Shown: positions 26,829 to 36,781 of the stretch, piece by piece | How positions within the stretch are numbered: the stretch's first letter is position 1 | How the letters are laid out: each line of letters begins with the position of its first letter | NCBI GenBank assembly: GCA_027488975.1 | Contig: JAIYAQ010000023.1 | Coordinates: 116,536 to 180,535, forward strand | Source of the DNA: Cyanobium sp. E1_MAG_00006 | Lineage (GTDB): Bacteria > Cyanobacteriota > Cyanobacteriia > PCC-6307 > Cyanobiaceae | Direction of reading: 5' to 3' | Length of the DNA: 64,000 bases | Notes under the pieces: generated by a model | What the model was told of the DNA's origin: nothing | Seen by the model: the letters and a program-made list of their open reading frames with translations, nothing else | Databases searched by the model: none | Program-made: the position numbers and the translations under genes

Positions 26829-27578
26829 ATGGCTTCAGGACATTCTCCCCCCAGCCTGGTGCTGGTGGCCGATGATCCCCTCTGGCGCGCGCACCTCGTC
26901 CAGGTGCTGCTGGAGGAGGGCTTCCAGGTGGTCCAGCGACCCTTCCCGCGCCAGCCCAAGGAGCTGGTGGCCGAAGCAGGCGCCCGCCTTGGGCCGCGGT
27001 TGCTGATTTTGCACCTCTCTGCCGAGCGGCAAAATTCCGCCAGCGGAGCAGTGATGCTGCTGCAGGGCCTGCGTCGCCGCGATCAGGCCATTCCCCTGTT
27101 GCTGCTCCTGGATGCGGCTGATGAGGAACAGCGCGTAATGTTGCTGGATGCCGGCGCGGATGATGTGCTGGTGCAGCCCTTCGGACTACGCGAGTTCGTG
27201 GCTCGCTGCCGTGCGATTCTGCGCCGGGCTGGCCGTCAGCGGATTGCGCAGCGCAGTTCAGGCTCGGCCGAGCTGCTACAGGTTGGCCCGATCAGTCTCG
27301 ACCGTGAACAATGCCGCGTGCACCTGAATGGTGCGGAGGTGAATCTCACCCCCCGCGAATTTCGCCTGCTGGAGTGCTTCATGCTGCACCCAGGGCGGGC
27401 CCTAAGCCGGGAGCAACTGCTTGAGCAGGTGTGGGGGCCGGATTACAGCGGCGACAGCAAGAGTGTGGACGTGCACGTGCTTTGGTTGCGCCGCAAACTC
27501 GATGTCGCTGGATCCAGGCCTGAGCTGTTCATCACCGTGCGAGGCATCGGTTACCGGCTTGATCCTCCCCGCCCTTGA
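26829..27578 (+). CDS. OmpR/PhoB-type response regulator with degenerate receiver domain
   Basis: A 249-residue two-domain protein. The C-terminal part (~150-245) is a normal winged helix (LTPREFRLLECFMLHPGRAL, SREQLLEQVWGPDYSGDSKS, VDVHVLWLRRKL). The receiver (~9-130) keeps the fold and the acidic pair ADD (14-16), but the phospho-acceptor aspartate is His62 (LLILHLSAE), the switch Thr/Ser is Asp95, and the conserved Lys is Gln116 (LVQPFG). Phosphorylation as in PhoB is therefore unlikely; it may act constitutively or through protein contacts. It has no partner kinase here and sits between pstS and sphX, so a role in phosphate control is plausible but inferred. Confidence 0.85.
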   Translation: MASGHSPPSLVLVADDPLWRAHLVQVLLEEGFQVVQRPFPRQPKELVAEAGARLGPRLLILHLSAERQNSASGAVMLLQGLRRRDQAIPLLLLLDAADEEQRVMLLDAGADDVLVQPFGLREFVARCRAILRRAGRQRIAQRSSGSAELLQVGPISLDREQCRVHLNGAEVNLTPREFRLLECFMLHPGRALSREQLLEQVWGPDYSGDSKSVDVHVLWLRRKLDVAGSRPELFITVRGIGYRLDPPRP

Positions 27579-27821
27579 GGCCAAACAACCGCTTGGGAAC
27601 GCTCAGCGGGGGATGGCGGAGGTGATGGCAGCCGGGGATTAGCAGATTGGAAACTTATCGGTCGTACGACGGAATTCACCCAGCAGCAACCAGCAACAAA
27701 GCTGATGCTGCCCAGTCCGGTGCGGATCAGCATGACTACCCTGCGAGTTAATCCAACATAAGGCCGTGGAATCGCACTGAAAGGTTCGGATTGAGCGGAT
27801 CGGCTGCCGATGTGCTGCAGA

Positions 27822-28865
27822 TCACCGGAATTCCGGCTTTTTCAATGCATCGAAGCTGCGTTCCAGGGTCTGCCCCACGGTCAGGCCCACCGGCAGGTCG
27901 CCGGCGAAGGCACTGCCTTGAATGCGTCGGTAGAGCTTGTTGGTCACCAGTCTGTAGGTGGAATCCTGCAGGGGGATCACACCGGCCTCACGGGCGATGC
28001 GTCCGCCGCTCTGCAACGTGCTGCTGATGAACTGGCGGATCACAGGGCGGCTAGTGAGGGCCTGATCACTCACGTAGTAAAACAGCGGACGGGAAAGCGG
28101 TAGATAGCGAGAGTTCTGAACGCTCTCGACGCTCGGCTCCACGAAGCCACGCTTGCCTGGGGCCGCTATCGCCAGCGCTCGCAGGCTGTTGCGATTGGCC
28201 TGGAAATAATCGAAGCCGAAATAGCCAAGCGCCAGAGGGTTGCTGGCCACACAGCGCACCAGCACGTCGTCGTCCTCACTGGCGGTGTAGTCGCGCCGCG
28301 AGTTATCCGTGCTGCCGTTAATCGCCTTGTTGAAGGTGTCGTGGGTGCCGGAATCATCCCCCGGGCCACACAGGCTGATTGGCTTGTCGGGCCAGCTGGG
28401 ATTCACCTGCTTCCAGCGCAGCACACGCCCTTGGGCGTCGCGGCTCCAGAGGCGGCTCAGTTCTGTGGTGCTGATCTGCGTGGCCCAACTGTTGGAGCGG
28501 TTCACGACCACCGTGATGGCGTCGAAGGCCACGGGCAGTTCCAGGAAACGTACCCCCTTGGCAGTGCAAGCCTTGATCTCGCTGGCACTGATCGGGCGGG
28601 AGGCGGCAACGATGCTGCTGCCGCCGCTGCAGAACTCCCGCATCCCGGCGGTGGTGCCCACGGCGCGAGCTCGGAACTGCGCGGCTTTGCCGGCCTTACT
28701 GGCGAAGGCCCGGATGGCGGCCTCGCTGAAGGGATACACGGTGCTCGAGCCGCTGATGGTGATCACCTCCGGCTTCGCCGCCGGCTCGGGACCTGCCTGG
28801 GCAGAAACCGCTCCCAGAGCAGTGGTGAGCATCGCCAGGGCGATGACGTTCTTGGCAACCTTCAC
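27822..28865 (-). CDS. sphX: Second phosphate-binding protein, SphX type
   Basis: I take the GTG at 28865, which yields MKVAKNVIALAMLTTALGAV and a signal peptide ending SAQA; a GTG at 28916 would place the start inside the Pho box. The 347-residue protein has the PstS-superfamily features ITISGSSTVYPFSEAAI, VGTTAGMREFC, AASRPIS and CGPGDDSGTHDTF. SphX is a cyanobacterial paralogue thought to hand phosphate to the same Pst permease, with different affinity. It diverges from pstCAB, and the two promoters face each other across ~210 bases. Confidence 0.9.
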   Translation of the reverse strand: MKVAKNVIALAMLTTALGAVSAQAGPEPAAKPEVITISGSSTVYPFSEAAIRAFASKAGKAAQFRARAVGTTAGMREFCSGGSSIVAASRPISASEIKACTAKGVRFLELPVAFDAITVVVNRSNSWATQISTTELSRLWSRDAQGRVLRWKQVNPSWPDKPISLCGPGDDSGTHDTFNKAINGSTDNSRRDYTASEDDDVLVRCVASNPLALGYFGFDYFQANRNSLRALAIAAPGKRGFVEPSVESVQNSRYLPLSRPLFYYVSDQALTSRPVIRQFISSTLQSGGRIAREAGVIPLQDSTYRLVTNKLYRRIQGSAFAGDLPVGLTVGQTLERSFDALKKPEFR

Positions 28866-28916
28866 GAGCTCGGCAGCAGCGCTCCGCTCAATCTGCCCTG
28901 ACAAGGGGAGCGCCAC

Positions 28917-28935
28917 GTTAACAGGCGATTAACCA
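28917..28935 (-). promoter_or_regulatory. Pho-box-like element upstream of sphX
   Basis: Read on the minus strand as GTTAATCG CCT GTTAACGT and on the plus strand as GTTAACAG GCG ATTAACCA: two TTAA-centred units at 11-bp spacing. It ends ~51 bases before the chosen sphX start, the same distance as at pstS. Its symmetry leaves the direction open, and it could serve pstC too. Confidence 0.6.
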
Positions 28936-28986
28936 ATGGTTCAGAACCTGTCACTTGCGGCACTCCTAACGGCGGAACGCCCAACT

Positions 28987-29005
28987 GTTAACCCGTCCTT
29001 AAAGC
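28987..29005 (+). promoter_or_regulatory. Pho-box-like element upstream of pstC
   Basis: GTTAACCC (28987-28994) and CTTAAAGC (28998-29005) lie in 11-bp phase, 73 bases before the pstC ATG. The match to CTTAACCT is weaker in the second unit. Confidence 0.6.
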
Positions 29006-29078
29006 CTCTGCTCAGCAGTTGTGGGACGTTGGTGATGAGTCCTGATTAGAGGGGCTCCGCTTGCAGCAATCAGGTCCG

Positions 29079-30035
29079 ATGTCCACTGCTCCAGCCTCCG
29101 ATCCCTTTGTTCTGCGGCGAAGACCGCTGCAGGAGCGTCTTGTCGACCAGGGGTTCCAGCGACTCACGGTCGTCCTGGCCTCGCTCGTCGGCATCGTGCT
29201 GCTCGGCATCCTGCTCACGGTTGCCATGGGCTCCCGCGAAGCGATGGCCACCTTCGGCCTCGGCTTCCTCACCACCTCGGACTGGGATCCGTCCGGTGAG
29301 CGCTATGGCGCGTTCACAGCCATCTACGGCACGATCGTGACCTCGGTGCTGTCCCTGCTGATCGCCGTTCCACTGGGTGTCGGTACGGCCATCTTCATCA
29401 CCGAGAACCTGATTCCTCTGCGCATCCGCCTCGTGCTTGGCGTGATGGTGGAGCTGCTGGCGGCCATCCCTTCCGTGGTTCTGGGGCTGTGGGCCATCTT
29501 CGTGATGGAGCCGTTCCTGCGGCCGATCCTCGGCGGGCTTTACACCACTCTGGGTTGGCTCCCAATCTTCTCCACCGAGCCGCAGGGGCCTGGCATGGCG
29601 CCGGCCATTCTGATTCTCGTGGTGATGATCCTGCCCATCATCACCGCCATCTCCCGCGACTCGCTCCAGCAGGTGCCACCCGAGCTCCGCTCTGCCGCCT
29701 ATGGCGTGGGCACCACCCGCTGGGACGCCATCCTCCAGGTGATCCTGCCGGCGGCGGTCTCCGGCATCACCGGTGGTGTGATGCTGGCCCTCGGGCGCGC
29801 CATGGGTGAAACCATGGCCGTCACCATGATCATCGGCAACTCCACCAACTTCAGCTGGAGCTTGCTGGCGCCTGGCAACACCATCTCCTCGATGCTGGCC
29901 AATCAGTTCGGCGAGGCTGATGGACAGCAGGTTTCTGCCCTGATGTACGCCGCACTGGTGTTGATGTTGCTCACTCTTGTGGTGAATGTTCTGGCGCAAT
30001 GGGTTGTGCGTCGTCTCAGTCTCAAATACAGCTGA
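29079..30035 (+). CDS. pstC: Phosphate ABC transporter permease
   Basis: Start at ATG 29079 (MSTAPASDPFVLRRRPLQER). The 318-residue protein has six membrane segments and the PstC features DWDPSGERYGAFTAIYGT, LAAIPSVVLGLWAIFVMEPF and the EAA loop VGTTRWDAILQVILPAAVSGITGG, then GRAMGETMAVTMIIGNS. It pairs with PstA. The next ATG follows the stop by 4 bases. Confidence 0.96.
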   Translation: MSTAPASDPFVLRRRPLQERLVDQGFQRLTVVLASLVGIVLLGILLTVAMGSREAMATFGLGFLTTSDWDPSGERYGAFTAIYGTIVTSVLSLLIAVPLGVGTAIFITENLIPLRIRLVLGVMVELLAAIPSVVLGLWAIFVMEPFLRPILGGLYTTLGWLPIFSTEPQGPGMAPAILILVVMILPIITAISRDSLQQVPPELRSAAYGVGTTRWDAILQVILPAAVSGITGGVMLALGRAMGETMAVTMIIGNSTNFSWSLLAPGNTISSMLANQFGEADGQQVSALMYAALVLMLLTLVVNVLAQWVVRRLSLKYS

Positions 30036-30039
30036 CGCC

Positions 30040-30960
30040 ATGAACACGATCTCCTCGGCGCCATCCGCCTCACAGCCACCTCTGGCTTTCCGTCGTTCAT
30101 CCTTGGCCTACAAGCCGGGCCTGGCACGCAACCGCTGGAACCTGGCCTTCACCGGCCTAGCTACGGTATTTTCCATAATCGCCGTGCTGCCGCTGGTTCT
30201 GGTGCTGGCGTACGTGTTGATCAGGGGCGGTTCCCTGATCAGTTTGCAACTGCTCACCAGCCTGCCTCCGGCACCTGGGCTTGATGGCGGCGGCATCGGC
30301 AATGCGATTCTCGGAACCCTTGTTGTCACCTTGATCGCCAGCCTGATCGCCATCCCCGTGGGTGTGGGTGGCGGCATCTATCTGGCCGAGTATTCCTCCT
30401 CGGGCCCCTTCGCCCAGTTCGTTCGCTTCGGCACCAACGTGCTCTCGGGCGTGCCCTCGATCATCTGCGGCGTGTTCGTCTACGGCCTGATCGTGGCCAC
30501 CCGGTTGTTCTTCGATCAGAGCTACAGCGCCATGGCGGGTGGCATCGCCCTTTCGGTGCTGATGCTTCCCACCGTGATCAAGACCACCGATGAAGCCCTC
30601 AAGCTTGTTCCCAATGAACTGCGTTGGGGTGCGATCGGCATCGGTGCCTCTCGTTTCGTCACGATTGTCCGCGTCACCCTCCCGGCCGCCGTGTCCCCGA
30701 TTGCCACGGGTGTTGTTCTTGCCATCGCCCGTGCTGCTGGTGAAACCGCCCCGTTGATCTTCACGGCCCTGTTCTCCCCCTTCTGGCCGGAAGGTGTTTT
30801 CAATCCGATCGCCACCATGTCGGTGTTGATCTACAACTTTGCGATCATGCCCTACGAGGCTCAGATCGCTCTTGCCTGGGCAGCGTCGTTCGTGCTTGTG
30901 GTGATGATTCTCGCCGCCAACCTGTTCGCTCGCTGGCTCGGTCGTTTCGCTCAGGCCTGA
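30040..30960 (+). CDS. pstA: Phosphate ABC transporter permease
   Basis: ATG at 30040 gives [20 protein letters not shown]; 306 residues. PstA hallmarks are [50 protein letters not shown] and [25 protein letters not shown] with [12 protein letters not shown]. It completes the membrane channel with PstC. Twenty-two bases separate it from pstB. Confidence 0.96.
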   Translation: MNTISSAPSASQPPLAFRRSSLAYKPGLARNRWNLAFTGLATVFSIIAVLPLVLVLAYVLIRGGSLISLQLLTSLPPAPGLDGGGIGNAILGTLVVTLIASLIAIPVGVGGGIYLAEYSSSGPFAQFVRFGTNVLSGVPSIICGVFVYGLIVATRLFFDQSYSAMAGGIALSVLMLPTVIKTTDEALKLVPNELRWGAIGIGASRFVTIVRVTLPAAVSPIATGVVLAIARAAGETAPLIFTALFSPFWPEGVFNPIATMSVLIYNFAIMPYEAQIALAWAASFVLVVMILAANLFARWLGRFAQA

Positions 30961-30982
30961 CCTTCTCCTCGCATCTACTCCC

Positions 30983-31804
30983 ATGACAGCTTCCATGCCC
31001 TCTGCCACCGCGGCATCGCAATCTCAGTCCGTCTGCCTCTCCCTGGAGAATGTGGGCATCAGTTACGGCAGCACTGAGGCTGTTCGTGGGGTTTATATGG
31101 AGATTCCCCATGGCCAGGTGACGGCCTTCATCGGCCCTTCGGGCTGCGGCAAGAGCACGGTGCTGCGCGCTCTGAACCGCATGAACGATCTGATCGAGGG
31201 CTGCACGCTGCGCGGGCGTGTGCTGTTCGATGGTCAGGATCTCTACGCTCGCGATGTGGATCCGGTTGAGGTGCGCCGGCGGATCGGCATGGTGTTCCAG
31301 AAGCCGAATCCCTTCCCCAAGAGCATCTACGAGAACATCGCTTTCGGCGCGCGGATCAATGGCTACCGCGGTGATATGGATGAGCTGGTGGAGCGCTCCC
31401 TGCGCAAGGCGGCCATCTGGGATGAAACGAAGGACAAGCTCAAGGAGAGCGGCTATGCCCTCTCGGGCGGCCAGCAGCAGCGTCTGTGCATCGCCCGTGC
31501 GATTGCGATCGAGCCTGAAGTGATCCTGATGGATGAACCCTGCTCGGCACTGGATCCGATCTCCACGCTGAAGATCGAGGAGATGATGCACGAGCTGAAA
31601 AAGAGCTACACGATCGTGATCGTGACCCACAACATGCAGCAGGCGGTGCGTGTGAGTGACATGACTGGCTTCTTCAACGTGACTGCCAATGCCGAGGGCG
31701 ACGGCAAGGTGGGCTGCCTCGAGGAGTTCGCCCCCACGGAGCAGATCTTCAACGCTCCCAACCAGCAGGCCACCCTGGACTACGTGTCGGGCCGTTTTGG
31801 TTGA
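30983..31804 (+). CDS. pstB: Phosphate ABC transporter ATP-binding protein
   Basis: A 273-residue ATPase with every catalytic motif: Walker [10 protein letters not shown], the PstB-specific [18 protein letters not shown]-loop [19 protein letters not shown], signature [14 protein letters not shown], Walker [16 protein letters not shown] and H-loop VTHNMQQA. The first ~17 residues are a variable Ser/Ala-rich extension, and ATG codons within it leave the exact start open. It energises PstCA. Confidence 0.97.
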   Translation: MTASMPSATAASQSQSVCLSLENVGISYGSTEAVRGVYMEIPHGQVTAFIGPSGCGKSTVLRALNRMNDLIEGCTLRGRVLFDGQDLYARDVDPVEVRRRIGMVFQKPNPFPKSIYENIAFGARINGYRGDMDELVERSLRKAAIWDETKDKLKESGYALSGGQQQRLCIARAIAIEPEVILMDEPCSALDPISTLKIEEMMHELKKSYTIVIVTHNMQQAVRVSDMTGFFNVTANAEGDGKVGCLEEFAPTEQIFNAPNQQATLDYVSGRFG

Positions 31805-31915
31805 TTACCCTACTAACCACACCTTCGCCAACCACCTTGCAGCTGTTGAAGTCTGAACCTCGGGGGCACGCCGGCCTCGGTAGGGTCCCCTCATCCCCTT
31901 ACCGGGCCACCAGCT

Positions 31916-32176
31916 TTGTCTGATATCCCTGCCGGCCCTGGAGCACCGAACGATCCTGTCGTGCATGCTCCGATCGAGACGTTCAGCCACTACCGGGGTG
32001 AGGACTGGACGCCCGAGCGGGTTGCTTTCCATCAGAACCTCGAGCAGTTCGCGGACCGGGTCGGCCTGATCGTCGGCCTGCAAGGCAACGGCAAGATCAG
32101 TCAGGAGACGGCCTACGACCAAATCAAGCAGCTGTGGGCTTCGCTGCGCTCCAGCAAATCAAGCCTGTTGGAGTGA
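31916..32176 (+). CDS. Small conserved cyanobacterial protein (DUF7219-like)
   Basis: An 86-residue soluble protein. HYRGEDWTPERVAFHQNLEQFADRVGLIVGLQGNGKIS in sense and AYDQIKQLWASLRSSKSSL match a small cyanobacterial family I associate with DUF7219; the family label is from memory. The longest start is TTG at 31916; a GTG 15 codons later is an alternative. It follows pstB by ~110 bases, in which I see no gene. Function unknown. Confidence 0.7.
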   Translation: MSDIPAGPGAPNDPVVHAPIETFSHYRGEDWTPERVAFHQNLEQFADRVGLIVGLQGNGKISQETAYDQIKQLWASLRSSKSSLLE

Positions 32177-32368
32177 GGCTATTGGCCGTTGCTGTCTGTG
32201 ATTTCGGCTACACAGACTTGTGCCCGTAGGCGATCGAGTCGGCTCTTATCATCCCCTTGCACGCACCAGGCCTGATGGGCAATCGTTGCTCCGTTCTGGT
32301 GTCCGTTGCCCTTGCTCTGAGCCTGCACGGCCTTTGCTTGCGTCTGGGAATCCCCCTCTCCCCTGTGC

Positions 32369-34540
32369 TCAGCGGTCAGCATCCGCAGCTGCTCCAGCGG
32401 CTGACCCTGGAACTTCGCTGAGCGAGCCCCAGGTGTCCATCAGCTCGGTCTGCGCCTCCGCCTCGCTGTTGCCAGCTATGGCACGCCGATAGTTGCCGTC
32501 CGGCTGCATCTCCCAGGCGGCTTTGTTGTCCTGGAGATAGAGCTGCAACATCCACTCCAGCCGGAGGCAAACCTGTGGGTCGAGCACCGGCACCACCGCC
32601 TCAACCCGGCGATCGAGATTGCGCTCCATCCAATCGGCGCTGCCGAGGAACATCTCGGCAGCGCCGTCATTGGCGAACCAGAACAGGCGCGAATGCTCGA
32701 GAAAGCGGCCGATCACACTGCGCACGCGAATTGTTTCGCTGATGCCTTTCAATCCCGGTCTGAGGCTGCACATTCCGCGCACCACCAGATCGATCTGCAC
32801 GCCGGCCTGGGAGGCCTCGTAGAGCAGGGCGATGATGGCGGGGTCCACCAGGGCGTTCATCTTGGCCTTGATGGCGGCGGGCCGGCCGGCGCGGGCGTAC
32901 TCGGTTTCGCGGCGGATCAGCTCCTCCATCCGTCGGCGCAGGCTCACCGGCGCCACCAGCAGCAGGCGGTAGTCGCTCTGTTTGGAGAAACCGGTGAGCC
33001 CGTTGAACAGCTCCACCACATCCTGCACCAGTTCCTGCCGAGCGCTCAGCAAGCCGATGTCGGTGTAAAGCGTTGCCGTGCGTGAGTTGTAGTTGCCTGT
33101 GCCCACATGCACATAACCCCGCAGGCCCTGCTTCTCCTGTCGCACCACCAGCGCGATCTTGGTGTGGGTCTTCAGGCCGATCACGCCGTAGACCACATGC
33201 ACGCCCGAGCGCTCCAGCTGGCGTGCCCACTGGATGTTGTTGTCTTCATCGAAGCGGGCCTTGAGCTCCACCAGGGCCATCACCTGCTTGCCGTTCTCGG
33301 CGGCACGGATCAGGGCGGCGATGATCGGTGAATCCTTCGATACCCGGTAGAGCGTCATCTTGATGGCGAGCACCGAGGCGTCGTCGGCCGCCTGGTTGAT
33401 GAACTCCTCCACGGAGGTGGAGAACAGATCGAACGGGTGGTGCAGCAGGACATCGCCGCGGCGCAGCACCGAGAAGATGCTCTCGAATTCCTGAAATCTG
33501 AGCGAGCCATCCTCCAGCTGACTGCTCTGGCTGCGCCGCAGGCTGCGCGGTGTCCGTCCGCTGAACGGCTTGTCCTTCAGTTCCGGTGCGGCGATCGCCA
33601 GCAGACTCATCAGATCGTCGAGGCCGAGGGGGCCGTTGATGCGGTAGAGGTCGATCTCTTCCACCTCCATGCCGCGCATCAGTTGCTGCATCAGTTCTTC
33701 TGGCATCTCATTAGCCACCTCCAGGCGCACCACCTCACCGCCCATGCGCCGTTTGCGCAGACCCTGCTCCAGGGCCACCATCAGGTCGTCGGCCTCCAAT
33801 TCGCGCAGCTCGAGATCTGCATCGCGGGTCACACGGAAGAAGTAGTGGCCTTCGATCGTCATGCCTGGGAACAGACGCTGCAGGTTGAAGGCCATCAGCT
33901 GCTCCAGCGGTACCGCCATGTAGCGCGGGGCCGGTACGCGGCCGCCATGCAGTTCCGTGGGGATACGCACGAACCTCGGCAGGTTTTTCTGAGGCACCTT
34001 GATGCGGGCGAACTGCCCGCGCTGGCTGTGTGGATCCCGCACCAGCACCGCAATGTTCAGGCTCAGGTTGCTGATGAACGGGAACGGGTGGGCCGGATCC
34101 ACCGCCAGCGGCGTCAGCACTGGAAAGACGGCGGTCTGAAAGAAGCTGCTGGCCCAGTCCTTCTGCCGGCGTGAGAGCTGCTGATAATCAAGCAGGTGGA
34201 TTCCCTGCTCCCGCAGCTTCCCCTTGAGCGTGTTGCGGTAATGGCTCTGCTGCTGGAGCAGCAGGGGTTCAAGCCGGCGGCGGATCTCCTCCAGCTGCTG
34301 TTCAGGGGTGCGCCCGTCCTCGCTCAGACCCTGCACACCCGCATGCAGCTGCGACTGCAGGGAGGCCACCCGCACCATGAAGAACTCATCGAGGTTGTTG
34401 CTGAAGATGGCGCTGAATTTCGCCTGCTCCAGCAGCGGTGTGCGTGGGTCGAGCGCCTGAGCCAGCACTCGTTCGTTGAAAGCGATCCAGCTGAGCTCAC
34501 GGTTGATCATGAGCTCACTGGTCTGGCTGGCCTGGCGCAT
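32369..34540 (-). CDS. ppk: Polyphosphate kinase 1
   Basis: Polymerises the gamma-phosphate of ATP into polyphosphate, reversibly. Start taken at ATG 34540 (MRQASQTSELMINRELSW); an in-frame GTG lies 8 codons earlier. The domains follow in the usual order: N domain (LSWIAFNERVLAQA, FSNNLDEFFMVRV), H domain, C1 with the phosphorylated histidine in GLKTHTKIALVVR, and C2 with LVVRGMCSLRPG and EHSRLFWFAN. The 723-residue length is standard. A short gap separates it from phoX, which is read in the same direction, so phoX-ppk co-transcription is possible. Confidence 0.96.
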   Translation of the reverse strand: MRQASQTSELMINRELSWIAFNERVLAQALDPRTPLLEQAKFSAIFSNNLDEFFMVRVASLQSQLHAGVQGLSEDGRTPEQQLEEIRRRLEPLLLQQQSHYRNTLKGKLREQGIHLLDYQQLSRRQKDWASSFFQTAVFPVLTPLAVDPAHPFPFISNLSLNIAVLVRDPHSQRGQFARIKVPQKNLPRFVRIPTELHGGRVPAPRYMAVPLEQLMAFNLQRLFPGMTIEGHYFFRVTRDADLELRELEADDLMVALEQGLRKRRMGGEVVRLEVANEMPEELMQQLMRGMEVEEIDLYRINGPLGLDDLMSLLAIAAPELKDKPFSGRTPRSLRRSQSSQLEDGSLRFQEFESIFSVLRRGDVLLHHPFDLFSTSVEEFINQAADDASVLAIKMTLYRVSKDSPIIAALIRAAENGKQVMALVELKARFDEDNNIQWARQLERSGVHVVYGVIGLKTHTKIALVVRQEKQGLRGYVHVGTGNYNSRTATLYTDIGLLSARQELVQDVVELFNGLTGFSKQSDYRLLLVAPVSLRRRMEELIRRETEYARAGRPAAIKAKMNALVDPAIIALLYEASQAGVQIDLVVRGMCSLRPGLKGISETIRVRSVIGRFLEHSRLFWFANDGAAEMFLGSADWMERNLDRRVEAVVPVLDPQVCLRLEWMLQLYLQDNKAAWEMQPDGNYRRAIAGNSEAEAQTELMDTWGSLSEVPGSAAGAAADADR

Positions 34541-34591
34541 GGGGGCGCGGGTTTCTGTCTCCACAGATAGGGAGAAAGAGTTGCCTTGTGG

Positions 34592-36781
34592 TTATGGAGA
34601 GTGAAACGTTTCTACGGCTGCCTGCCCGGCGGCGCCAAGCAGCGCGGCGCCATCGCTGCGGCGGATGGCCACAACTCCAGGCCTGGGTGCGCGTCCCGGC
34701 ACCCCCGAGGGCCAGTTTGATCCCAGCGGCACCCGGCGCAGCTGGTCGAAGGACACGCCGTTGCGATCGCGCAGGGTGAAGGCCTGGAATTCCTCCTGCC
34801 CCCGCTGATGGCTGCCTCCCTCCTCGCCGGGGTGCTGCACCGCCAGAAACAGGGTGCGCTCCTGCTGGTCGAAACAAGGGCCACAGAGCTCGCATTCCAT
34901 TGGTCCGGAGGCGAACAGCAACGCCTGGCCGGCGGCAGGACCGCTGGCCGGCAGCAGCCAGCAGGCGTTGTTGCCGAACACATCCACGCCGCTGCCGCCG
35001 CCGGGGCGGTCGGTCACCATCCAGAGATTGCCGGCCCTGTCGAAGGCCAGGTTGTCGGGATGGGAGAAGCCCATGCCCCCCTGCCAGGGCGTGCCGCCGG
35101 TGGCCACCATGCGCCAGCGGAAGCTGGTGCCATCCGGGTTCTCCTGCAGGCGCATCAGCCAGCCATGGGGCCAGTCCGGCTCACCGCTGGGCCCGCGGAA
35201 GATGGCGGGATCGGCCCGGCCCTCGTCATCGCTGCCTCCGGCTGTGAAGGCGATCAGGAGATCCCCGTTGCGTGGATCCAGTTCGGTGTCTTCCGGACGT
35301 GCCGCCGGCGTTGCACCCACGGCGTTGGCGGCCAGATGGGCATCGATCAGGATCGCCCCCAGCTGCTCGTCGCCTGAGCCGGGGTAGAGATCCGACAGCC
35401 TGGGGTAGCGCTGGCGGTAGGCATCAACTGAGGCATCGTCGCTGAACGCTTCGGCTCCGGCGCGACTGCGGTCGCTGTGGGGCAGCAGGGTGGCCTGTGG
35501 AACGCCGCGGCGACTGAAATGACTCGGCGGCATCGGCTGCAGTGGTGTCTGGGGGTCCAGCGGCAGCCAGCGGCCTGAACCATCCGGCTGCAGCACAGCG
35601 GCCTCGAGTCGGCCCTGCTCCAACAGCTCTGAATTGGCGGTGTCGTCAGGGTTGCGGATCGTGCCCTGGCTCACGAAGCGGTAGAGGTGCCCGCCATGGC
35701 GATCGCAGCCGGAATACACCACCAGGGGCTCACCAGCCCGTGCCCGCACAGCAACGGCTTCATGGCGAAAGCGCCCCAGGGCGGTGTGCTTCACCGCCGC
35801 CTGTTCCGGGCGGCGCGGGTCGAGCTCCACCATCCAGCCGTACTTGTTGCCAGCCAGGCCAAAGGGGTTACCCAGCCCCTCGAGGCGTCGGCCATCGAAG
35901 CGGAAGGGTCGCTGGCCTGGATCCGGCGAGGAGCCGTCGGCATGGACCGCCTCCACCACCTGCACCTGGATGTTCTCCTCCGCCGACAGCACCGTGCCCC
36001 ACGGCGTCTGACCGCCGGCGCAGTTGGCGAATGTTCCGATCACGCTGTCGCCCAGGCCGTCGTCGTAGCCGAGCCGCTCGCGACGGCGGAACACGGCTGC
36101 GGCCGGACCGCTGCAGCGCAGCCGCCGGGCAGGATCCCCCCAGCCGCTTAGACCGGTAATGCGACGGTCGTGGCGGCCAGCCGCCAGCCGCCAGCGCCCA
36201 TCGGCGTCGCGCTCGATCGCCGTCACGCCGATGCCGACATCCTCCATCGCGGCTCTGGCCACCGCCAGCAGTGGCGCGCGCAGGGGATCATCGGCCGCCA
36301 GGGCGAGGGCATTCACCCGGCCCCCACGTGCCGTCAGGAGAGTCTCCAGGCGCTCGAACGGCAGCTCCGAGCCGATGGCCTCCGGATAGCCGGCGATCCA
36401 GCTGCGGGCGCTGATGTACTCGAAGTTCACAGTCAGCAAGCCCCGGTCCGGGCCTGTGGCCTGGAAGGCCAGGTAGTCGTTGTTGAAGCCGAAGCGCCCC
36501 GTCCCCAGTGGATCGCCCCAGCTGAACAGCAGGTCGCTGCGGTAGCCGTTCGCCAACAGCAGGCGATCCGCCAGGTTGATGAGCCGGTAGTACTGCCGCT
36601 GCTCCCTGGCGCTGAGGCCATCACTGGGCAGCGGGATCGGCCCCAGCAGCGGGCGAAAGGGCGTGGCTCCAACACGGCCTGCGGGGCGCGGTGCCGCCAC
36701 TGCACGACCGGCCGTTGCGCTCGCACCGGCACCGCCGGCGGCGAGTCCGAGCAGCTGCAGCAGCAGGGTGCGGCGGTTCAT
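34592..36781 (-). CDS. phoX: PhoX-type alkaline phosphatase
   Basis: A 729-residue secreted phosphatase. The N-terminus MNRRTLLLQLLGLAAGGAGA has a twin-arginine pair, fitting Tat export. The PhoX (DUF839) body shows NDYLAFQ, VNFEYIS, CAGGQTPWGTVLSAEENIQ with the metal-site cysteine and glutamates, RFRHEAVAVR, VVYSGCDRHGGHLYRFVSQG, HPDNLAFDRAGNLWMVTDRP and CELCGPCF. PhoX uses Fe and Ca ions to release phosphate from organic phosphomonoesters. Its ATG shares one base with the stop of the phytase-like gene upstream, implying an operon. Confidence 0.9.
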   Translation of the reverse strand: MNRRTLLLQLLGLAAGGAGASATAGRAVAAPRPAGRVGATPFRPLLGPIPLPSDGLSAREQRQYYRLINLADRLLLANGYRSDLLFSWGDPLGTGRFGFNNDYLAFQATGPDRGLLTVNFEYISARSWIAGYPEAIGSELPFERLETLLTARGGRVNALALAADDPLRAPLLAVARAAMEDVGIGVTAIERDADGRWRLAAGRHDRRITGLSGWGDPARRLRCSGPAAAVFRRRERLGYDDGLGDSVIGTFANCAGGQTPWGTVLSAEENIQVQVVEAVHADGSSPDPGQRPFRFDGRRLEGLGNPFGLAGNKYGWMVELDPRRPEQAAVKHTALGRFRHEAVAVRARAGEPLVVYSGCDRHGGHLYRFVSQGTIRNPDDTANSELLEQGRLEAAVLQPDGSGRWLPLDPQTPLQPMPPSHFSRRGVPQATLLPHSDRSRAGAEAFSDDASVDAYRQRYPRLSDLYPGSGDEQLGAILIDAHLAANAVGATPAARPEDTELDPRNGDLLIAFTAGGSDDEGRADPAIFRGPSGEPDWPHGWLMRLQENPDGTSFRWRMVATGGTPWQGGMGFSHPDNLAFDRAGNLWMVTDRPGGGSGVDVFGNNACWLLPASGPAAGQALLFASGPMECELCGPCFDQQERTLFLAVQHPGEEGGSHQRGQEEFQAFTLRDRNGVSFDQLRRVPLGSNWPSGVPGRAPRPGVVAIRRSDGAALLGAAGQAAVETFHSP

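Noticed and set aside
27828..27845. CCGGAATTCCGG followed by CTTTTT as a terminator for the response-regulator gene
   Set aside because: The palindrome has no loop bases, so a stable RNA hairpin is unlikely, and it lies in the sphX coding end.
28866..28916. sphX start at the upstream GTG (28916)
   Set aside because: It would put the Pho box over the ribosome-binding region and add a charged leader before the signal peptide; the GTG at 28865 gives a clean signal peptide.
32179..32382. Minus-strand 67-codon frame between the DUF7219-like gene and ppk
   Set aside because: No recognisable pattern and poor composition; I regard 32177-32368 as intergenic.
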